Source of the DNA: Treponema sp.
GTDB lineage: Bacteria > Spirochaetota > Spirochaetia > Treponematales > Breznakiellaceae
Assembly: GCA_009785545.1 (NCBI GenBank)
Contig: WQWD01000010.1
Span: 1 to 20,673 of the forward strand
Length of the DNA stretch: 20,673 nucleotides
Reading direction: 5' to 3'
Below, in pieces: positions 1 through 7,005 of this stretch. The position numbers and the translations under genes are program-made. Numbering within the stretch: the stretch's first letter is position 1; the number at the start of each line of letters is the position of its first letter. The notes below the pieces were generated by a model. That model was not told the DNA's origin. It was given only the letters and a program-made list of their open reading frames with translations, and made no database searches.

Positions 1-1148
1 CAGAGTATAATGGCTATTATACACCCGAGCCGGAAGAGAAAGCCGTCGTTGCAATCAAGTTGCAATCTACTACACATCCCTCAATGGAGCAGCTCAGCGT
101 TCTTGACGAACTACTCACGCAAGCGACAAATTTCACGCTTGTTGTAGAGCAAGGAACAGAGATACATCGCAAAGAGTTTACGGACAGAGAAATAGAAATT
201 GAGCTATCTTTGGGAAGACATCATTTTACCCTAACCGCTTTTGATGAAATAGGAGTCATAGGAAGAGGCAGAGCGGCGGTTTATTTGGAAAAGGGTATAA
301 ACACAGTGCCAATTACCCTTGTATTACATACGATTAGGAGCCTTATTCCAATGGCACGCATCCCCGCCGGCAACTTTACAATGGGTAGCCCTGAAACAGA
401 AATAGGCCGCGTTGCTGCTCGCGAAAGGCAGAGGATAGTAATGCTAGAAGGCTTTTACATGGGGATAACTCCTGTAACAATGGCGCAGTGGGAAATTGTA
501 ATAGGAACACCTCCTCCAGCAGGCGCACGACCAAATGACCCCGTGTCCACGAATTGGTTTAACGCTATTGTATTCTGTAATTTGTTGAGCATAAAGGAGG
601 GCTTAAGCCCTGCATACAGCATAGGCGGCAGCACCAATCCGGCAGATTGGGGACCTGTACCATCTTTTTCAACGTCATTAGCAATAAGAAGAAGATGGGA
701 TGCGGTAGAAATAGTTCCCGGTTCTACTGGCTATCGCCTTCCTGCTAGTGAACAATGGGAGTATGCTTGCCGTGCTGGAACAACGACTGCTTTTAATGAC
801 GGCGTAACAGATGATTGGCGAGATCAGGAAGCAGTTGGTCGGCTAGGCTGGTTTAGTTTCAATAGTCGTGGCATATATAAAGAAGTGAGATTAAAGAGCC
901 CAAATGCGTGGGGTTTGTATGATATGCACGGCAGCATACTGGAATGGTGTTGGGATTGGTTGGACAATCCAAATCCATCCGGAAGCCGATTGCGTGTTTT
1001 ACGCGGTGGGGGGGCAACCTCCTTGGCATCGATGGGGCGTTCCGCATTTTGGAATGCTCATGATCCAGGGCACAGTATAGTCAACCAATCAATAGTAGGC
1101 AGTTTTGATTTAGCTGGTTTCCGTGTCGTTCGCCCACTTAATTTTTAA
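1..1148 (+). CDS. SUMF1/FGE-sulfatase-domain protein, 5'-truncated by the window edge
   Basis: The frame is open from base 3 to the stop at 1146-1148, giving 381 visible residues. A TTG at 60 could be read as a start, but the open frame upstream of it and the lack of a ribosome binding site show that the gene begins outside the window. The first ~115 residues look like a beta-rich Ig/PEGA-like module. From about base 350 comes a SUMF1 (formylglycine-generating-enzyme-like) fold: IPAGNFTMGS, GYRLPASEQWEYACRAG, WGLYDMHGSILEW, RVLRGG and the terminal GFRVV. The two copper-binding cysteines of true FGE in the late RGGS...C....C segment are absent, so formylglycine synthesis is unlikely and ligand binding is more plausible (inference). 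It leads an operon of surface proteins: the next gene starts 26 bases downstream. A signal peptide, if present, is not visible. Confidence 0.85.
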   Translation, partial: EYNGYYTPEPEEKAVVAIKLQSTTHPSMEQLSVLDELLTQATNFTLVVEQGTEIHRKEFTDREIEIELSLGRHHFTLTAFDEIGVIGRGRAAVYLEKGINTVPITLVLHTIRSLIPMARIPAGNFTMGSPETEIGRVAARERQRIVMLEGFYMGITPVTMAQWEIVIGTPPPAGARPNDPVSTNWFNAIVFCNLLSIKEGLSPAYSIGGSTNPADWGPVPSFSTSLAIRRRWDAVEIVPGSTGYRLPASEQWEYACRAGTTTAFNDGVTDDWRDQEAVGRLGWFSFNSRGIYKEVRLKSPNAWGLYDMHGSILEWCWDWLDNPNPSGSRLRVLRGGGATSLASMGRSAFWNAHDPGHSIVNQSIVGSFDLAGFRVVRPLNF

Positions 1149-1156
1149 ACAAGGAG

Positions 1157-1737
1157 TTATAAAGGAGGTTTGGTATGAAAACCAAAAGAAATCGGAAAGG
1201 CAAAGTTGTGGTCGTTGTCTTGTTCGCACTAATTGTCGCAATTATACTTTGCGGTTGCAGATGGGATCATAGTAATAACAGTTGGCCTTATTCATTGCTG
1301 GACAGAAGATTTGAAATTCATGGGATAGACGCAAGTCTCTTAAGAAGGATACAACATGATTATAATGTTCAACTATTCGGCGGCTGCACCTGTCCTGCTC
1401 GTGCTTGTTTTAACTCCCTCATAATGTATTATTTTGGTACATTCAATGGTTATGTGGTTATGGGGAGAAATGGAGATCGAATGGCTCCTTCTTTAGTTAC
1501 AATTGCAGGGTTTGGTTTTTCGTTCTCTAATTGGCCCGCTAGAATATTTACCTGGAGAAACGGCCGAGTTTTAGATGCAAAGGATGCTTTGGAAAGGGGT
1601 TTTTTGACATTGGAAAATATAAAAACTATGCATGAAAAACACAATAGATTTAGATACTGTCCAATCCGTACTATGACTCTTGAAACAGCACAAGATTGGT
1701 ACTTAGTAGAAAAATACTGGAGGGAGCGATGGCAATG
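1157..1737 (+). repeat. Tandem duplication, copy 1 (small lipoprotein unit)
   Basis: The segment from TTATAAAGGAGG at 1157, just upstream of the first small lipoprotein gene, to the ATGA junction at its end recurs at an offset of 664 bases near its 5' end. Bases 1292-1357 are identical to 1956-2021 (66 of 66). The middle of the gene, from about 1358 to 1430, has diverged most. The shared Shine-Dalgarno region shows that the duplication included the translation start signal. Confidence 0.9.
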
Positions 1738-1738
1738 A
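1175..1738 (+). CDS. Small lipoprotein A (WPAR-domain family), tandem paralogue
   Basis: This 187-residue protein has a basic N-terminus, a hydrophobic stretch and a lipobox (LCGC) with the lipid-modified cysteine at residue 28, so it should be membrane-anchored. The ATG is preceded by AAAGGAGG. The mature part carries YYFGTFNGY (from residue 85), NWPARIFTW (W120) and a helical DA..A..RGFLTLENI segment near the end. Lipoprotein B shares all of these, and the C-terminus of the downstream subtilase shares them in weaker form. Four cysteines lie in the middle and late part (CTC, AC, YC) and could form disulfides. I do not recognise a characterised family. The stop overlaps the ATG of the next short frame (ATGA at 1735-1738), implying translational coupling in the surface-protein operon. 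Confidence 0.85.
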   Translation: MKTKRNRKGKVVVVVLFALIVAIILCGCRWDHSNNSWPYSLLDRRFEIHGIDASLLRRIQHDYNVQLFGGCTCPARACFNSLIMYYFGTFNGYVVMGRNGDRMAPSLVTIAGFGFSFSNWPARIFTWRNGRVLDAKDALERGFLTLENIKTMHEKHNRFRYCPIRTMTLETAQDWYLVEKYWRERWQ

Positions 1739-1842
1739 AAGAGAGAAAGAACAACATTGGAATAATTATTTCAAGAGCAGCTGGTTTTAGGGAATTCACA
1801 CCTGAAGACTTAGAAATCAATTATAAAGGAGGTTTGGTATGA
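1735..1842 (+). pseudogene. 35-codon relic of the subtilase gene 5' end
   Basis: The short frame runs ATG (1735) to TGA (1840-1842) and encodes 35 residues. Its start MKERKN resembles the subtilase start MKKRNN. Its middle (NIGIIISRAAGFREFTP) matches subtilase residues around 71-87 (NIIGIILSRSAGFREFTP). At DNA level 1756-1804 aligns with 2634-2682 with few mismatches. About 65 codons are missing in between, and after the match the frame runs into the ribosome binding site of lipoprotein B. It has its own GGAGGGAG upstream and ATGA overlaps with both neighbours. The simplest reading is the left-over head of a duplicated [lipoprotein + protease] unit. It may still be translated, as a link that couples its neighbours. 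Confidence 0.75.
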
Positions 1843-2419
1843 AAACCAAAAGGAATCGGAAAGGCAAAATTGTGGTCGTTGTCTTGTTAGCACTAATTAT
1901 CGCAATTATACTTTGCGGCTGCAGATGGGAGCATAGCAATAACCGTTGGCCTTACTCATTGCTGGACAGAAGATTTGAAATTCATGGGATAGACGCAAGT
2001 CTCTTAAGAAGGATACAACATAATTCTCTTGTTCAATTATTCGGTAGTTGCACCTGTCAAGCTGATCCTGATTGGTTTTACCCTTGTTTTTTCTTCGGTT
2101 TAAATTATTATTTTGGTACATTTAATGGTTATATAGTTATGGGGGTAGATGGAAATCGACAGATGTCTTCCTATGTCACAATTGCAGGATTTGATTTTTG
2201 GTTCAATAATTGGCCCGCTAGAATATTTACCTGGAATAACGGCCGAGTTTTAGATGCAATGGATGCTTTTGAAAGGGGTTTCCTGACATTAGAAAATATA
2301 AAAACCATGTATGAAAAACACAATAGGTGGCGACACTGTCGAATCCACCCTTTTGGTGTTTCAGAAACATCACATGACTGGTACTTAGTAGAAAAATACT
2401 GGAGGGAGCAAGGGAAATG
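1821..2419 (+). repeat. Tandem duplication, copy 2 (small lipoprotein unit)
   Basis: This is the second copy of the unit at 1157-1737. It starts at the same TTATAAAGGAGGTTTGGTATG and ends at the same kind of ATGA junction with a subtilase-type reading frame. The first ~180 coding bases are nearly identical to copy 1, the middle (about 2022-2110) differs in sequence and is a few codons longer, and the 3' part is again similar. Confidence 0.9.
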
Positions 2420-2420
2420 A
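1839..2420 (+). CDS. Small lipoprotein B (WPAR-domain family), tandem paralogue
   Basis: This 193-residue paralogue of lipoprotein A has the same signal peptide and lipobox (LCGC, Cys28) and the same AAAGGAGG ribosome binding site. Conserved features are YYFGTFNGY, NNWPARIFTW and DAMDAFERGFLTLENI. It differs mainly in residues ~62-85, where an aromatic insert (DPDWFYPCFFFG) replaces the equivalent part of A. That pattern suggests a variable, possibly exposed loop on a conserved scaffold (inference). The gene ends in an ATGA overlap with the subtilase gene (stop 2418-2420, ATG 2417-2419), so the two are probably translationally coupled and made in linked amounts. The function is unknown. Confidence 0.85.
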   Translation: MKTKRNRKGKIVVVVLLALIIAIILCGCRWEHSNNRWPYSLLDRRFEIHGIDASLLRRIQHNSLVQLFGSCTCQADPDWFYPCFFFGLNYYFGTFNGYIVMGVDGNRQMSSYVTIAGFDFWFNNWPARIFTWNNGRVLDAMDAFERGFLTLENIKTMYEKHNRWRHCRIHPFGVSETSHDWYLVEKYWREQGK

Positions 2421-5400
2421 AAAAGAGAAACAACATGAATAAGACAAAAAAAGCAATTTTACTGGGATTGTTTGTGCTGTTTGCATTATCGACAGTCCAA
2501 TGCAATTTAGAAGCTCCACAAATGCAGAATGGTATGAGTGCAGCCCGTAGCGTTGTTCCGGAATTTGTGGAAGAAAGACGGTACTCCAATGCAACATTGG
2601 CGGATCGGTTTTCGAATAACATTATTGGAATAATTCTTTCAAGATCAGCGGGGTTTAGGGAATTCACACCTGTAGATTTTAAGGAAATCGGTGTTATAGA
2701 AGTGATCGATGTTACTTATTATTGCATGAAATTAGTACAGAGCCAGCTTGAAGCGGAAAGAACTGGAGGCTGGTCAACATTGCGGCAAGACGGCGAAATC
2801 TTTTGGCCAATGAATACAACTACTTTCCGAAGAATGCTGTATTTAATTCTGCCTGAAGAAAGCACAAAAGAAGATGTACTAAATGCAATTGTAAAACTGC
2901 GTGACAGAGACGATGTATTGTATGTAGGCCCTAACTACTATATTGAATTCCCTGAGATTACGAGAGGATCATCTGAAGCCTTTGCGGAATTCAATATTGC
3001 TACAGAAGAGTTATTAAGAAACCAGCCGAATAATCAGCAGGCAATGTTTAACAGAATTTCTCTGCCCGCTGCTTGGGAATACACCACTGGTTCGCCTACT
3101 ATCCGTGTAGGAATTCTGGAAGGCGGATTTCAATGGTTTCATCAGAGCTTGGCAAACCAGATATATTCTCGCTTAAATCGGGATTTTTCTACCGGTGTAC
3201 TAAACGGAATCCCAGGTGGAATGACAGACGATTGGCATGGTACACAAGTTGCAGGTATAATAGGCGCAAACGGAACAAATGCAAGAGGTGTTAGCCCTAA
3301 TGTTAGATTAGTTTCATTACAGATAGCGCCTCCTAATCATGCTGGTACTAATTTATCCTGGAATCTCGTAAATGCTATTACATGGGCCAATAGACCTGGT
3401 AATAATTTCATTCACATTTTAAATCTCAGTATGTCAACAAATTCTGATGATATGATCAGGCAAGCCATTAGAAACTATAGAGGGCTTTTTGTGGCAGGTG
3501 CTGGTAATTTCGAACTCTCGCTCCCTCCCCCTACCACTAGACCTGCTGATTTTCCTGCTTATTGGACAAATGATCCTGATATTCATAATATTATCTCGGT
3601 TGGTGCAACTACACTTGGTGCTTTGCCAAATGAAGAAAGAAGGGCACGCCCAGGTGATCCAGGTTGGAATTTTAGGGAATCCGCTTATTGTCCAATTACT
3701 GTTGATATTTTCGCACCAGGTACCGATATATGGACAACATTTCCCAGAAATAGTTACGATACTGTATCAGGGACATCATTTGCAGCACCAATTGTATCAG
3801 GAGTAGCGGCATTGATATTGTCGGTAAACCCGGATTTGACCACAGAGCAGCTCCGAGCGGCGATAGTAAACAATGTCGATATACTGCCGAATTTACCGCA
3901 GAACTACAGCACCTCTGGCGGTCGAATAAATGCTTTGAGGGCAGTAACATCAGTCTTAACATCGGTTTACATACAAAACATACCGGGAGTACAAGCACCG
4001 ATGCCAGGTCGAGTACCGGTACGCACGATAACCGGCACCCAATTTACAGGAACCGTAACTTGGAATCCTCCTGTTCATGGCGCTTTTTTCACTGGAGCAG
4101 ATTATGCCGCTACGATTACTCTCACACGGAGACCGGGTTTTACCTTTCAGCGTGTGCCGGAAAATTTCTTCAGGGTTCCGGGAGCAGGGAGAGTAACTAA
4201 TGCTGCCAACTGCGGTGTTGTAACGGTGATATTCAGGGAACCTATTAACATACTTGACATACCGGGAGTAACTCTTCCTCTGCCGGGAGCCACACCGGTA
4301 AGAACAATTACCGCGACTCCTCAATATACCGGAATCGTAACATGGGACCCAAACCATAATCCCTTTCGAAACAACGTACAGTATACCGCCACAATCAGGC
4401 TGGCGCCCAGAGCAGGTTTCTCGCTTCAAGGTTTGCCGGCCAACTCTTTCCGAGTTGCAGGAGCAACAGTAACCCACGAGGAAAACTCCGGTTTGATAAC
4501 GGCAGTTTTCCCGCCAACAACAGAAACCACAATTACTCACCTTCGTATACCTCCAGTGGCTATTCCGGTGACGGGAGGGCATACTGCCCCATGGGCAATC
4601 AACTCTATCCAATACACCGCAATAGTGAATTGGAGTCCTTTACCCTTTAATCAAATATTTTCTTCAGGAACGGTGTATACTGCACAAATCCAGGTGATAC
4701 CCAACCCGGGGTTCACTCTGCAAGGTGTGCAAGCAAATACCTTCACTGTAACAGGAGCTGTATCGGTAACCCACGCAGCAAACTCAGGTTTAGTATCAGC
4801 GGTATTCCCTGCCACCGCCATAAACCCTATCAATTTGTCAACTATTGTAGTAACCCCTCCGCGACATGATAGAACCCCGACAAACCAAATCCTTGAAACA
4901 TTCCAATTCGCCGGTGGTGTGACTTGGTCTCCTAATCCCATTAATGGCAGATTTGCTGCCGGAACGCAGTATACCGCAACCATAAATCTGCAGCCTAGAA
5001 ACGGTTTCAGTTTAGAAGTGCCTGCCAATTTCTTTTCTACTTGGGGAGTGGAGACGATAGCAACTCACTCAGCCAACTGCGGCATAATAACAGTGGTATT
5101 TCCCGTAACGCCGTCAACTCCTGTCTACATTCCCGGTATAAGAGGGGTTTCTATTCCGGTTCCCGGAGAAATACCGGTAAGTCTTATCTATGAGACAGAT
5201 CAATTTACCGGAACGGTGAGTTGGAGTCCCAACCATGCTGTCTTTGCTCCCGGAACGGTATATACAGCAACTATTCAGTTAACGCCGAAATCAGGTTATA
5301 CCTTGGAAGGTGTGCAAGATAATTTTTTTAGGATGGCAGGGGCAACGGTCACCTCTTCGGGTGGCACCGTTACGGCGGTATTCGATAGAAACGTCAACCT

Positions 5401-5962
5401 GCTTGGGTATATTAACATACATATAGAAACCAGTGATGCGTATGGTTTAATAGGTGTGTTTCATATGTATGATAACGGAGCATGGGAAATAATACCAAGC
5501 GCAACCTCAATATACCCGGTATGGCCTTACTCTTTTCGTTTTGATCCCTATATGTATCTGCAGTTTGGCCCGATCCCTCAGGGGATATCTGATTTTCTTT
5601 CATCAAGCCGAGGATTAGTTATTGATATTTGGTATGAAATACCTACTATCGAAATAATCCCCTTTGATGGGTGGCCTTCTTGGTATATAGGTGTATTTTC
5701 TTCTTTTACACTTATAACGAGTACAGGAATATTTCTACCGGTAGGAAATTTGGTGGACGCATTAGGTTGTTTTATCTTTTGGGATAGATGGCCTGCGAGA
5801 GTTCATGAACCGAATTGGTTCAATAGTGGCTTGTTGACATATACAGGAGATGGAGATCCCATGATATTTTTTCATGATGCAGCGGAAGCCATGTCAAGGG
5901 GTATTCCGCTATCAACTTTTATCAATGAAAGTAATAACGCTGAACTTTTACAGGTTCGTTAG
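2417..5962 (+). CDS. Secreted subtilase-like (S8) protein with five Ig-like repeats and a C-terminal WPAR domain
   Basis: The protein has 1181 residues. It has an N-terminal hydrophobic export signal, with Cys29 (STVQC) as a possible but non-canonical lipobox, then a propeptide-like region (to about 190) ending in RDDVLYVGPNYYIEF. The S8 core at about 205-515 has DDWHGTQVAGIIG (H274), the oxyanion Asn in AGAGNF (N364) and SGTSFAAP (S454). The usual catalytic Asp of the first motif is Glu235 (VGILEGGF), so activity is uncertain. Residues ~517-992 are five repeats of about 90-100 residues, and ~993-1181 is a C-terminal region resembling the upstream small lipoproteins (WYIGVFSSF at 1089, RWPARV with W1125, HDAAEAMSRG). 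The ribosome binding site GGAGGGAGCAAGGGA precedes ATG 2417; an alternative ATG lies at 2435. It is probably surface-bound and works on, or with, the lipoproteins of its operon (inference). Confidence 0.85.
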   Translation: MKKRNNMNKTKKAILLGLFVLFALSTVQCNLEAPQMQNGMSAARSVVPEFVEERRYSNATLADRFSNNIIGIILSRSAGFREFTPVDFKEIGVIEVIDVTYYCMKLVQSQLEAERTGGWSTLRQDGEIFWPMNTTTFRRMLYLILPEESTKEDVLNAIVKLRDRDDVLYVGPNYYIEFPEITRGSSEAFAEFNIATEELLRNQPNNQQAMFNRISLPAAWEYTTGSPTIRVGILEGGFQWFHQSLANQIYSRLNRDFSTGVLNGIPGGMTDDWHGTQVAGIIGANGTNARGVSPNVRLVSLQIAPPNHAGTNLSWNLVNAITWANRPGNNFIHILNLSMSTNSDDMIRQAIRNYRGLFVAGAGNFELSLPPPTTRPADFPAYWTNDPDIHNIISVGATTLGALPNEERRARPGDPGWNFRESAYCPITVDIFAPGTDIWTTFPRNSYDTVSGTSFAAPIVSGVAALILSVNPDLTTEQLRAAIVNNVDILPNLPQNYSTSGGRINALRAVTSVLTSVYIQNIPGVQAPMPGRVPVRTITGTQFTGTVTWNPPVHGAFFTGADYAATITLTRRPGFTFQRVPENFFRVPGAGRVTNAANCGVVTVIFREPINILDIPGVTLPLPGATPVRTITATPQYTGIVTWDPNHNPFRNNVQYTATIRLAPRAGFSLQGLPANSFRVAGATVTHEENSGLITAVFPPTTETTITHLRIPPVAIPVTGGHTAPWAINSIQYTAIVNWSPLPFNQIFSSGTVYTAQIQVIPNPGFTLQGVQANTFTVTGAVSVTHAANSGLVSAVFPATAINPINLSTIVVTPPRHDRTPTNQILETFQFAGGVTWSPNPINGRFAAGTQYTATINLQPRNGFSLEVPANFFSTWGVETIATHSANCGIITVVFPVTPSTPVYIPGIRGVSIPVPGEIPVSLIYETDQFTGTVSWSPNHAVFAPGTVYTATIQLTPKSGYTLEGVQDNFFRMAGATVTSSGGTVTAVFDRNVNLLGYINIHIETSDAYGLIGVFHMYDNGAWEIIPSATSIYPVWPYSFRFDPYMYLQFGPIPQGISDFLSSSRGLVIDIWYEIPTIEIIPFDGWPSWYIGVFSSFTLITSTGIFLPVGNLVDALGCFIFWDRWPARVHEPNWFNSGLLTYTGDGDPMIFFHDAAEAMSRGIPLSTFINESNNAELLQVR
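3965..5392 (+). repeat. Five tandem Ig-like coding repeats in the subtilase gene
   Basis: Approximate units are 3965-4243, 4244-4519, 4520-4816, 4817-5110 and 5111-5392. Each follows the same plan: an IPGV..P.PG..PV opening, Q[FY]TG.V.W.P, then YTA.I.L.P..GF.L.GV..N.F.V.GA, and an end in SG.[IV]TAVFP. The copies are clearly related in protein but well diverged in DNA, so this is an old array. Such modules typically act as stalks or adhesive domains in bacterial surface proteins. Unit 4 is the least typical at its start. Confidence 0.85.
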
Positions 5963-5971
5963 GAGGCAATA

Positions 5972-6922
5972 ATGAAAAAAACTTTACGTTGGTTTGGTCT
6001 GGGGACTGACCACAAATTATCTGAAAAAACACTTTTGTTTTTTATCGCAATAATAATAGCCATAGGTTCTATCGCCTGTACCGGGACACATTCAACGTCT
6101 ATCCAAATGGTGTGGATTCCCGCCGGCAGTTTCACAATGGGCAGCGATGATCTCGATGATTTTGCCGCACAGCCGCCTCATCAGGTAACGTTAACGCAAG
6201 GTTTTTGGATGGGCAAATTTCCAATAACGCAGGAGCAGTTTCAGAGGGTAATGGGAACAAATCCCAGTCAGTTTATAACAGCAAGAGGCAGTCCGCCGGC
6301 GTTTGGAGAAACAGATGCCAGACGCCCTGTAGAAACGGTAAGCTGGTACGACGCTATTGTGTTTGCAAATAGATTGAGTGTGTTGGACGGTTTATCGCCG
6401 GTGTATGAAATGCAGGATATAAACGGCAGATGGACAACCGATACTACTCAATGGGGAGGTGTACCTGCACACAGAGACCCAAGATGGGATTTGGTGCGTA
6501 TACGCTCTCGCTCCAGAGGTTACCGCCTGCCAACTGAGGCGCAATGGGAATTTGCGGCGAGAGGCGGCAATGGCTCGCCGGGTAATTTTACGTTTTCGGG
6601 AAGTAATAATGTGAACGATGTTGCGTGGCATTGGGGAAACAGCGGAGAACAAGGAACCAGGGAAGTAGGACGTTTAACACCTAACGCTTTAGGAATACAT
6701 GATATGAGCGGAAACGTGTGGGAATGGGTCTGGGATTGGTTTACTGCATACACAAGCGAGCCAAGTGTTGATCCTTCGGGGATGTCTGCTATGGGCGCTC
6801 ACCGTTCGGCTCGCGGCGCTGCTTGGAGCAGTCATGAAGATCTCCTTCGTTCGGCAAACCGGAACTCAGAAGAACCTTACCACAGGTCTCCAAATCTTGG
6901 CTTCCGTCTTGTTCGCCCATAA
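5972..6922 (+). CDS. SUMF1/FGE-fold lipoprotein
   Basis: The protein has 316 residues. A signal peptide ends in GSIAC with Cys36 as probable lipidation site, after an unusually long polar N-region. The SUMF1 domain fills the rest: MVWIPAGSFTMGSDD, QPPHQVTLTQGFWMGKFPIT, VSWYDAIVFANRLS, GYRLPTEAQWEFAARGG, NALGIHDMSGNVWEWVWDW, and terminal LGFRLVRP. As in the first gene of the window, the FGE active-site cysteines are missing from the segment after the WEW motif (RSARGAAW...LRSANR), so a binding role rather than formylglycine synthesis is likely. The start is set by AGGAGG nine bases before ATG, and the gap to the subtilase stop is only nine bases. It is the last gene of the operon, with a hairpin terminator at 6936. 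Confidence 0.88.
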   Translation: MKKTLRWFGLGTDHKLSEKTLLFFIAIIIAIGSIACTGTHSTSIQMVWIPAGSFTMGSDDLDDFAAQPPHQVTLTQGFWMGKFPITQEQFQRVMGTNPSQFITARGSPPAFGETDARRPVETVSWYDAIVFANRLSVLDGLSPVYEMQDINGRWTTDTTQWGGVPAHRDPRWDLVRIRSRSRGYRLPTEAQWEFAARGGNGSPGNFTFSGSNNVNDVAWHWGNSGEQGTREVGRLTPNALGIHDMSGNVWEWVWDWFTAYTSEPSVDPSGMSAMGAHRSARGAAWSSHEDLLRSANRNSEEPYHRSPNLGFRLVRP

Positions 6923-6935
6923 GTTCAGCTCTTAT

Positions 6936-6972
6936 AAGGCAATCTCATGGTGTGATGCATGATTGCCTTTTT
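6936..6972 (+). terminator. Rho-independent terminator of the surface-protein operon
   Basis: AAGGCAATC pairs with GATTGCCTT (arms 6936-6944 and 6960-6968 region), with an inner ATG/CAT extension after a two-base bulge, and is followed by a T-rich run. It lies 14 bases after the stop of the SUMF1 lipoprotein gene. Two in-frame candidate starts of the next gene (GTG 6952, ATG 6955) fall inside its loop. Confidence 0.7.
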
Positions 6973-6991
6973 ATACTAATTCCGCTATTAT
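6963..6991 (+). promoter_or_regulatory. Candidate promoter of the AraC-type regulator
   Basis: TTGCCT (6963-6968) and TATTAT (6986-6991) are 17 bases apart. The -35 overlaps the descending arm of the preceding terminator. Transcription would begin about seven bases before the ATG at 7006, too close for a ribosome binding site. Evidence is by pattern only. Confidence 0.4.
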
Positions 6992-7005
6992 TTAGCATAG
7001 ATTAT

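Noticed and set aside
3956..4612. A 218-codon minus-strand open frame within the subtilase repeats.
   Set aside because: It is antisense to a well-supported coding repeat array, has low-complexity Arg/Ser/Cys composition and no start signal; it is a shadow of repeated codons.
950..6920. Diversity-generating retroelement variable regions at the 3' ends of the two SUMF1 genes.
   Set aside because: No reverse transcriptase or template repeat lies in the window, and the two 3' ends do not match each other as variable and template copies would.
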